A stretch of 34,604 nucleotides of DNA from Candidatus Andersenbacteria bacterium RIFCSPHIGHO2_12_FULL_45_11b (GTDB lineage: Bacteria; Patescibacteriota; Andersenbacteria; UBA10190), in assembly GCA_001817115.1 (NCBI GenBank), contig MHHS01000006.1:1-34604 (forward strand). The letters are read 5' to 3'. Below are positions 17,761-24,214 of the stretch, piece by piece. The translations under genes and the position numbers were made by a program. Within the stretch, counting starts at the first letter, position 1. Every line of letters begins with the position of its first letter. The notes beneath the pieces are model-generated. The model was not told the origin of the DNA. It saw only the letters and a list, made by a program, of their open reading frames with translations, and searched no databases.

Positions 17761-18771
17761 TCATACATATTCATTAGTTCGCATCTCATACTCACTCAAT
17801 ACTATTTCCTCAAGATTATGAGCACTCCCATGTTGCAATAGACCAAGATAGGAATTCAGCGTCGGCAGTTTAGGGTTTTCTTGTATTCGCCGCATCATAC
17901 GTGTAGTTGTAGCTGACCTAAGGCGACGATAGTTGGAAAAATGAACCCACCCCAGAAAATCTACACCCGAAGCAAGCGAACGAATATATACTTTGCCAGG
18001 ATGCAAAGAGAGCTGAAGAAGCTGCACTAAAATATCTTCTATCTTCGGTATCTGGTCTTCAAGCAACTTTCTATCTTCAGATAAAAACACAAAATCATCT
18101 GCATACCGGATATAGTATTTGGCTTTTAAGAAATGCTTTGCGTATTGATCAAACTCATGCATATAAATATTCACGAGCAATTGAGATGTGAGATTCCCAA
18201 GCGGAAGCCCCTTGCCTGGTTTTGTTGATTGGAAGCTGGTGATAATTTCTTTGAGGAGCCAAAGAATATCTTGATCCGGAATGTAGGTTTGCAAAATACC
18301 CTGCAATATCGACTGATCAATACTGGCAAAGAATTTTCGGATGTCGCACTTGAGAACCCAACATGTCTTTGTGTAGTTGTGGCTAGCTTTTTGAGCTACC
18401 GATTTGAAACGGGCTAGCGCTTTGTGACTTCCTTTATTCAGACGGCAGGAATACGAATCATATATAAACACAGAATCGAAGAATGGATACAGAATACGAT
18501 ATATAGCATGGTGAAGAACCCTATCCCTCACGCTCGCTTTATGAATATTGCGCGGTTTCGAATCGGAAATCGAAAATGCTTTATACGGACCATGGCGATA
18601 CCGCTTGCTAGCTAAATCTTCGTGAAGGGAAAGTAGGCTATCAATCAAATTTCTTTCAAACGCTTGCACATCAGGCTTGTTTCGTTTACCGTTTATAAAC
18701 TCCGCCCAGGCTTGAAGTAAGTTATCTAAAGAAATAATATTGGCAAACGTATGGCTCAATTGAATGCGCAT
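17761..18771 (-). CDS. DGR reverse transcriptase (DGR1)
   Basis: DIRKFFASID, GLPLGNLTSQLLVNIYM (SQ-type motif of DGR RTs), YIRYADDFVF; paired with TR1/VR1. Confidence 0.93.
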   Translation of the reverse strand: MRIQLSHTFANIISLDNLLQAWAEFINGKRNKPDVQAFERNLIDSLLSLHEDLASKRYRHGPYKAFSISDSKPRNIHKASVRDRVLHHAIYRILYPFFDSVFIYDSYSCRLNKGSHKALARFKSVAQKASHNYTKTCWVLKCDIRKFFASIDQSILQGILQTYIPDQDILWLLKEIITSFQSTKPGKGLPLGNLTSQLLVNIYMHEFDQYAKHFLKAKYYIRYADDFVFLSEDRKLLEDQIPKIEDILVQLLQLSLHPGKVYIRSLASGVDFLGWVHFSNYRRLRSATTTRMMRRIQENPKLPTLNSYLGLLQHGSAHNLEEIVLSEYEMRTNEYV

Positions 18772-19191
18772 AAAAAATCATTTAACAATACCCCCCCCCC
18801 AGCAATAAGTTATCCACAGGGAGAATTACCACTGCTTAAAAAGGTAAAAAATGCTTATTTCCTATGGTATGGGCAGTACCAAATTTTGCCAAAAACTCAC
18901 CGACATACCCTAGGCAGCCGAATCGACACTCTCTTTATTACTCTCATTGAAGTTATAGCAGCCGCGAGCTTCATGCCTCGTCAGGAAAAATTACCGTATG
19001 TGCAAACTGCAATCCGCAAGCTTGATGCGATCAAGATTTTAATTATGATCCTTTGGGAAACAAAATCTCTTGATGACAAAAAGTATGTAATCATTTCGGA
19101 GCCATTACACGAAATCGGGCGCATGCTTGGCGGATGGAGTGGGCAACTTACCAAAGCTAAACAAGAAAAACAAAACTCCCTGCTTAGATAG
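18751..19191 (+). CDS. avd: Avd-like accessory protein of DGR1 (four-helix bundle, S23/IVP-like); start uncertain
   Basis: LPLLKKVKNAYFLWYGQYQILPKTHRHTLGSRIDTLFITLIEVIAAA..LHEIGRMLGGW; plus strand, opposite to RT. Confidence 0.85.
   Translation: MAQLNAHKKSFNNTPPPAISYPQGELPLLKKVKNAYFLWYGQYQILPKTHRHTLGSRIDTLFITLIEVIAAASFMPRQEKLPYVQTAIRKLDAIKILIMILWETKSLDDKKYVIISEPLHEIGRMLGGWSGQLTKAKQEKQNSLLR
18791..18800. repeat. Homopolymeric C10 tract (G10 upstream of RT1)
   Basis: ATA-CCCCCCCCCC-AGCAATA; 19 nt from the RT1 ATG. Confidence 0.9.
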
Positions 19192-19198
19192 CAGGGAG
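19176..19198. other. Perfect 8-bp hairpin between TR1 and avd1 stop codon
   Basis: CTCCCTGC-TTAGATA-GCAGGGAG; minus strand followed by TTTTGTTTTT. Confidence 0.8.
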
Positions 19199-19210
19199 AA
19201 ATGAAGAGAG

Positions 19211-19305
19211 TTGCGGACACCGGCGAACCACCAGTTGTCATTCCAGTCATTGTCATTGCGGTTAACGTTCACATTCCGCTCGTCATTCCACCGGTTGAAG
19301 ATCGC
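19211..19305 (-). repeat. DGR1 template repeat (TR1)
   Basis: Aligned to 19646-19740: 16 mismatches/95 bp, all at T on + (A on coding strand); peptide AIFNRWNDERNVNVNRNDNDWNDNWWFAGVRN, rich in AAT/AAC codons. Confidence 0.95.
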
Positions 19306-19550
19306 CCCTTATATGAAGTGCCATCTCTATCATATCGCCGCGCGAATACTCGCATTCGGCTTTTTTTGTTTTCGGCATCTCAACATGCCCTAGCACTTCA
19401 TACCAAGTATCTTCATTTTTTAGAAGTTTCTGCGTAAACCGCACTATTGCAAACCGTGATCGGCAATATTCTGGATATACGGATACTGGATTCGGCAGCG
19501 GGAAACCTTGGTCGGCCACGTATTCGCCTACTACCACGCATGATTATAGC

Positions 19551-19590
19551 AATAAAAAAGCGCCGCATACAAATGTACGCGACGCGAAGG
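19551..19590 (-). terminator. Terminator downstream of VP1
   Basis: Minus: GCGTCGCGTACATTTGTATGCGGCGCTTTTTT. Confidence 0.75.
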
Positions 19591-19614
19591 ACTAAGGCCA
19601 AAGCAACAAAGTGC

Positions 19615-20253
19615 TTAGGACAAAGTTTCTGACCGCAAAGAACTCTTGCGGACACCGGCGAACCACCAGTCGTCACCCCAGTCACCGCCATAGCGGTAAA
19701 CGTCCACACCCCGCCCGCCATCCCACCGGTGGAAGACCGCGTAGCACCAGTTGCTTTCAGCATCCTTCCAATGAGTGGCATTGGGATGATCGTCGGCGAA
19801 CGCGGGATCTTGCTCGTTAACGGCGGCCAGTGAGTACGGATCGACGGGCTTTAATCCCCGCAAATCGAACTCCTTTCCGAGGTCGACGTCGTTAACGTAA
19901 CGACCAAGCTTGAAGAAGTAGACATCCACTTCTTCACCCTCACCGTGCGGCATGGAAGCAGCTACTTCTTCATCTACGTACTGATTGCGACCCGTCGCCT
20001 TCATTGCTTCCTTTGGAGGGCAGGTGCGATCGACCTTGACGCGACGAACGATCATACCACTGATCGCTTCCACGCGCATACGGAACACCGCGAACAGGTC
20101 TGTGGCGAATTCCGGCTGACCAAGAACAGTTTGCACCGCCTCGGCGTCGAATTGGCCTGCATGCTTCTCGAGCATTGCTCGATACAGGCCGACCGCTTTA
20201 TCGACTTGACCAGCTGTCGTCGTCTTTGCGGATGGGGTCATGATCTGTGTCAT
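19615..20253 (-). CDS. DGR1 variable (target) protein, C-type-lectin-like C-terminus
   Basis: C-terminus NWCYAVFHRWDGGRGVDVYRYGGDWGDDWWFAGVRK encoded by VR1; SD AAGGAG before ATG. Confidence 0.9.
   Translation of the reverse strand: MTQIMTPSAKTTTAGQVDKAVGLYRAMLEKHAGQFDAEAVQTVLGQPEFATDLFAVFRMRVEAISGMIVRRVKVDRTCPPKEAMKATGRNQYVDEEVAASMPHGEGEEVDVYFFKLGRYVNDVDLGKEFDLRGLKPVDPYSLAAVNEQDPAFADDHPNATHWKDAESNWCYAVFHRWDGGRGVDVYRYGGDWGDDWWFAGVRKSSLRSETLS
19646..19740 (-). repeat. DGR1 variable repeat (VR1)
   Basis: See TR1; offset 435 bp, no indels. Confidence 0.95.
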
Positions 20254-20304
20254 GGCGTCATCTCCTTCTTGAGGTAAAGAACATACCGAAATTGGTATTC
20301 TCCC

Positions 20305-20355
20305 ATTATATACCTTATTGTATTATTTGTCAATACCAAGGTACTGTGCTATGTT
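20305..20355. promoter_or_regulatory. Divergent promoters sharing a -35 (VP1 minus / prfA plus)
   Basis: Minus: TTGACA(20333-20328)-17-TATAAT(20310-20305); plus: TTGTCA(20327-20332)-17-TATGTT(20350-20355). Confidence 0.75.
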
Positions 20356-20402
20356 AAAAGTGCTCTTACAAGAGCTTTTTAGGCCAAAAAGAGCTATATA
20401 CT

Positions 20403-21473
20403 ATGAATACTCCATCGGAAGAGGCATTGCAGCAAGAAATCGATTCGCTTACCCAAAAGATGAGCGATCCTGCTGCTATGAAACAGGCAAGTATTATAAA
20501 AGAACTGTCCCATTCCCTGCGGCACGCACGGGAAGTTCTTGAGGCGACTTACGCATTACGAATCATTACAGAGCAGCTTAATGCAAGCATCGAACTTGCT
20601 AACTCTTCCGAAGACGAAGACATGAAGGCGCTTGCACAAGAAGATATCAATACTCTCGCACAAAAAAAATCTGAAACTGAAAATAAATTAGAAGAGTTGC
20701 TGATTCCAGAAGATCCGCGAAATAGCCGCGACGTCATCCTGGAAATTCGCGCGGGAGCAGGCGGAGATGAAGCGGGGCTATTCGCAGGCGAGCTGCTGCG
20801 CGCATATATGCGCTACGCGGAAGTGAAGGGCTGGAAAATATCTTCCGTAAGCCAATCAGAAGGAGAGCACGGCGGAATCAAAGAGGCAATTGTTGAAATC
20901 TCTGGGGAAGATGTATACGGCCACTTAAAATTCGAGAGCGGAGTGCATCGGGTTCAGCGCATCCCAACCACAGAAAAAATGGGACGCGTGCACACATCAA
21001 CGATCACCGTTGCAATTCTTCCCCGTGCTGAAGAAGTAGATATTGAAATCAAGCCGGAAGATTTGCGTATCGACACCTACCGAGCATCAGGCGCCGGCGG
21101 ACAGCACGTGAATAAAACAAGCTCTGCCATCCGCATTACCCACATCCCTACTAACATCATGGTTGCTTGCCAGCAAGAACGAAGCCAGCACAAGAATCGC
21201 GACATGGCAATGAGCCTGCTGCGCGCAAAATTGCTTGCAAAAAAAGAAGAGGAAGTCCATGCCAAAGAAGCCTCTGCCCGCAAAGCGCAAATCGGAACTG
21301 CGGACCGATCAGAAAAAATTCGAACATACAACTTCCCCCAAGACCGCGTGACGGATCATCGCATCAAGCAATCATGGAGCGGAATCGAGCTGATTATGGA
21401 AGGCGCATTGGATCCGATATTTACAGATATTCGCAATGCTGACCGCGAGCTTCGTTTAGCGGCGGCGGGATGA
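20403..21473 (+). CDS. prfA: Peptide chain release factor 1
   Basis: GAGGDEAGLFAGELLRAY, GVHRVQRIPTTEKMGRVHTS, GAGGQHVNKTSSAIRITH. Confidence 0.94.
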   Translation: MNTPSEEALQQEIDSLTQKMSDPAAMKQASIIKELSHSLRHAREVLEATYALRIITEQLNASIELANSSEDEDMKALAQEDINTLAQKKSETENKLEELLIPEDPRNSRDVILEIRAGAGGDEAGLFAGELLRAYMRYAEVKGWKISSVSQSEGEHGGIKEAIVEISGEDVYGHLKFESGVHRVQRIPTTEKMGRVHTSTITVAILPRAEEVDIEIKPEDLRIDTYRASGAGGQHVNKTSSAIRITHIPTNIMVACQQERSQHKNRDMAMSLLRAKLLAKKEEEVHAKEASARKAQIGTADRSEKIRTYNFPQDRVTDHRIKQSWSGIELIMEGALDPIFTDIRNADRELRLAAAG

Positions 21474-22471
21474 AGAAGAGTCGCTCCCCTCTCCCCAATT
21501 GGGGAGAGGGAGGGGGTGAGGGCAGTATCGAAGCAATAAAAAAACACATTACAACAATGCTCGTTCGACATTCCGACGCCCCAGGACTGGATGCGAATCG
21601 AATTATTCTGCACGTTCTTGCACAAAGAGACGCCAGCTACCTGCTCGCCCATGGCGAAGAAATTATTTCCGAACAAGATGCACAGAAAATTCTAGAAATG
21701 GCAGAGGCGCGAAAAACAGGCATGCCTCTTGCATATGTGCTGGGCGAAGCAGATTTTTTTGGCAGGACATTTGCCGTTACACAGGATGTTTTAATCCCCC
21801 GCCCGGATACCGAAGCACTCATAGAAAAAGCACTAGAATATATCAAAGTCCGTCATGCCGGGCTCCGACCCGGCATCCACGTGGATTCCGGCTCACGGGC
21901 CGGAATGACAGAAAAAAAAGAAATTGTTATTGCAGATTTGTGTACCGGAAGCGGAATAATCGCAATAACTTTGGCTTTAGAATTACAAGATTCTGCATAC
22001 AACTTACAACATACAACTTACGACATAGTTGCTACAGATATTTCAGACAAAGCTCTGGCTGTTGCAAAACAAAATGCAAAGCAGCACGGCGTGGCTGACC
22101 GCATAGAATTTTTGCAGGGCGATATGCTTGAGCCTATTAAAAATAAAAAAATTGACTTGCTTGTGAGCAATCCGCCATACGTTCCAAGCGAGGAACTTGC
22201 GTCGATTTATCTCTCCCTGCATAGGGAGAGAACGGAAGAGAGGGTTAGTGATCGCGCGAACGACGAAACCCTCATCCCCTCCTTCTCCCTATCCAGGGAG
22301 AAGGTACCAACGACCCAAGAAACCCGTGGTCTCCTCTTTGAACCCCAAATAGCTTTAGATGGCGGCGAGGATGGCTTGAAATTCGTAAATCAAATTAAAG
22401 AATATGCTCAAAAAAATAATACTCTCGCAATTATTGAGACAGTGGGAGGAAAGATAGCTACATTTCCATAA
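21470..22471 (+). CDS. prmC: Release factor glutamine methyltransferase, containing repeat-derived insertions
   Basis: ATGA overlap with prfA; LIPRPDTEALIE, DLCTGSGIIAI, LLVSNPPYVPSEE, ALDGGEDGLKF. Confidence 0.9.
   Translation: MKKSRSPLPNWGEGGGEGSIEAIKKHITTMLVRHSDAPGLDANRIILHVLAQRDASYLLAHGEEIISEQDAQKILEMAEARKTGMPLAYVLGEADFFGRTFAVTQDVLIPRPDTEALIEKALEYIKVRHAGLRPGIHVDSGSRAGMTEKKEIVIADLCTGSGIIAITLALELQDSAYNLQHTTYDIVATDISDKALAVAKQNAKQHGVADRIEFLQGDMLEPIKNKKIDLLVSNPPYVPSEELASIYLSLHRERTEERVSDRANDETLIPSFSLSREKVPTTQETRGLLFEPQIALDGGEDGLKFVNQIKEYAQKNNTLAIIETVGGKIATFP
21484..21523. repeat. Palindromic repeat, family C, inside prmC 5' end
   Basis: CCCCTCTCCCCAATTGGGGAGAGGGAGGGGGTGAGGGC. Confidence 0.8.
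21849..21911. repeat. Palindromic repeat, family D, inside prmC
   Basis: GTCATGCCGGGCTCCGACCCGGCATCCACGTGGATTCCGGCTCACGGGCCGGAATGACA. Confidence 0.85.
22209..22306. repeat. Palindromic repeat, family C-like, inside prmC
   Basis: CTCTCCCTGCATAGGGAGAG ... CCTCATCCCCTCCTTCTCCCTATCCAGGGAGAAGG. Confidence 0.75.
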
Positions 22472-22814
22472 CTTCTAAATTCTTTACTTTTTTAAACGCT
22501 TTATCTCGCGTTGCCAGAGGAATGCCCAAAATTAGACCAGTTGCAGCAATAATACTATCTGGTGCCTTTAGCTTATATCGTCTGCACAAAAATGCAGCAT
22601 CTAAAGCTAATTTTGTATCAAGATCAACTATTTCAAAGCTTTGCAAAAATGCTTGAATAATATCTATTTCTTGTTTTGATAATTTCGGAAACGCGAGCAC
22701 CTCTATCACGGTAATTGCAGAAATATATAATTGCTTTTTCGAATCATGCAGCATATGCGCGATGCCCTGTTCTCCGTTTAAGTATGCTATGAGAATATTG
22801 GTATCACAAAGCAT
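22458..22814 (-). CDS. vapC: PIN-domain VapC-like toxin
   Basis: MLCDTNILIAYLNGE..SAITVIEVLAFP..APDSIIAATGLILGIPLATRDKAFKKV. Confidence 0.85.
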   Translation of the reverse strand: MLCDTNILIAYLNGEQGIAHMLHDSKKQLYISAITVIEVLAFPKLSKQEIDIIQAFLQSFEIVDLDTKLALDAAFLCRRYKLKAPDSIIAATGLILGIPLATRDKAFKKVKNLEVMEM

Positions 22815-22834
22815 ATTTCAGATATCTGCCTGCC

Positions 22835-22981
22835 CTATCTGCTCCATTCAGCACGTTTCTTCTTTTGATATCCCAATGCATTAATATGCTTTTTTTTAAG
22901 CAATCCAAATGCACGCAAGAAACTGTGCGAAGTCTTTTTTTGTCGCGTCTTTGTCGGATTAGAATGTAATTTGGTAGCCAT
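22835..22981 (-). CDS. Small basic ORF upstream of vapC, candidate cognate antitoxin
   Basis: MATKLHSNPTKTRQKKTSHSFLRAFGLLKKKHINALGYQKKKRAEWSR*. Confidence 0.5.
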   Translation of the reverse strand: MATKLHSNPTKTRQKKTSHSFLRAFGLLKKKHINALGYQKKKRAEWSR

Positions 22982-23046
22982 ATTAGAAGCATATCGAAAT
23001 ATACATAATCTCGCAACGAAAAAGCAGCCTTTCGGCTGCTTGATTT

Positions 23047-23089
23047 CACCCTCATCCCCTCCTTCTCCCTACTAGAGGGAGAAGGGATA
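23047..23089. repeat. Palindromic repeat, family C
   Basis: CCCTCATCCCCTCCTTCTCCCTACTAGAGGGAGAAGGG. Confidence 0.7.
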
Positions 23090-23092
23090 TAT

Positions 23093-23779
23093 TTACTCTC
23101 CTTTTTTCCCTTCTGGTTTTGCTTCCCCTTCCGCAGCTTCGCCTTCGACCGGCTCTTCCTTCTTCACTCCTTCTACTGCTTCCACGTCTTCCTTCACTTC
23201 TTCAGAGAGCGACTCAAGCTCTTCCTCTGATCGCGGAGGCTGCACAAGCGCAATAACTTCATCTGCCTCTGCGAGCGCAGTCACGCCCTTCGGCAAAGAG
23301 ACATTTGCAACATGCAATACAGTATCGAAATCTTTAATAGCGGAAATATCAACTTCTAATTCATGCGGCAAATCAATCGGCAGTGCTTCTACTTCTAGTT
23401 CGTCCATGCTTCGCACAAGCATACCGGCCAAATCTTTAACCGCCGGAGATTCCCCAATAAACTTCAATGGTACTTTTGCCGTAACTTTCTCATCCATGCG
23501 CACCTGATAAAAATCAATGTGGCGGATAGTGCTTTTTACCGGATGAAACTGCACATCGCGGATAAACACCGGATGTTCTTTTTTATCGTCGAGTACAAGG
23601 TTGATAATCGTTGTATATCCGGCCTTCGGAAGAAGCTTTAAAAATGCACGCAATTCAACGGCGATGCTTTGCGCCTCGATTCCGTGCCCGTACAACACTG
23701 CAGGAACATTGCCAGCACGACGAAGCTCCCCAATGTGGGAGTCCCGTGTTTGCGCGGTAATAGTAAGCGCTTCAGCCAT
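23093..23779 (-). CDS. rplY: 50S ribosomal protein L25/general stress protein Ctc
   Basis: REL-RAGNVPAVLYGHGIE, FIRDVQFHPVKSTIRHIDFYQV. Confidence 0.92.
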   Translation of the reverse strand: MAEALTITAQTRDSHIGELRRAGNVPAVLYGHGIEAQSIAVELRAFLKLLPKAGYTTIINLVLDDKKEHPVFIRDVQFHPVKSTIRHIDFYQVRMDEKVTAKVPLKFIGESPAVKDLAGMLVRSMDELEVEALPIDLPHELEVDISAIKDFDTVLHVANVSLPKGVTALAEADEVIALVQPPRSEEELESLSEEVKEDVEAVEGVKKEEPVEGEAAEGEAKPEGKKGE

Positions 23780-23803
23780 ATGAGATGTTAGCGTAGCTTA
23801 CTG

Positions 23804-24127
23804 CTATTTTTTCGTCAATGCCCGCAAGGCGTTATTGTCTTCCTTTAAAATTTCGTACATGGAAAGCAGTTCGTCTCCGGATACTTCTTTTGCTCCGAAA
23901 AACTTCTTCGTATCCTCGGCAGTCATGTCGGTTACCAGCCCCAGGCTTACGATTCCAAGACCCGTCATGGCAACCATGGCCACAATGGAGCTTTCGCATT
24001 TTGAACAGGTAACATATACGACTGTTGCATCCTCCTCTTCCCCAATCACGCGTGCCCCATCAAGATCGTATTCCGCGCTGCAAAATGGGCATCTGGAGAT
24101 AAAATGTACGTTTTCATCGAGTTCCAT
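23804..24127 (-). CDS. Zinc-ribbon hypothetical protein
   Basis: MELDENVHFISRCPFCSAEYDLDGA..VTCSKCESSIVAMVAM; two CxxC. Confidence 0.65.
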   Translation of the reverse strand: MELDENVHFISRCPFCSAEYDLDGARVIGEEEDATVVYVTCSKCESSIVAMVAMTGLGIVSLGLVTDMTAEDTKKFFGAKEVSGDELLSMYEILKEDNNALRALTKK

Positions 24128-24214
24128 AGGGTGCTTGTATGTTCTTATGATAGTCCAAAAAATGCTTCGTGTCAATCTGATTTCGTACATTTTCAGAACA
24201 CATATTGTGTTCGT

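Noticed and set aside
17761-18771. RT as group II intron maturase or retron
   Set aside because: No intron structure, maturase/HNH domain or retron msr/msd seen; A-specific TR/VR pair and avd point to a DGR
18791-18800. Poly-C tract as pure sequencing artefact
   Set aside because: Occurs at the same 19-nt spacing in two diverged DGRs, which an artefact would not explain; exact lengths (10 and 9) are still unverified
18801-18820. Replication origin at the TTATCCACA box
   Set aside because: Only single boxes, no dnaA/dnaN context and no AT-rich DUE; kept only as a low-interest note
22835-22981. Confident VapB assignment for the small ORF upstream of vapC
   Set aside because: Position fits, but no AbrB/RHH/Phd motif is evident; listed only as a candidate
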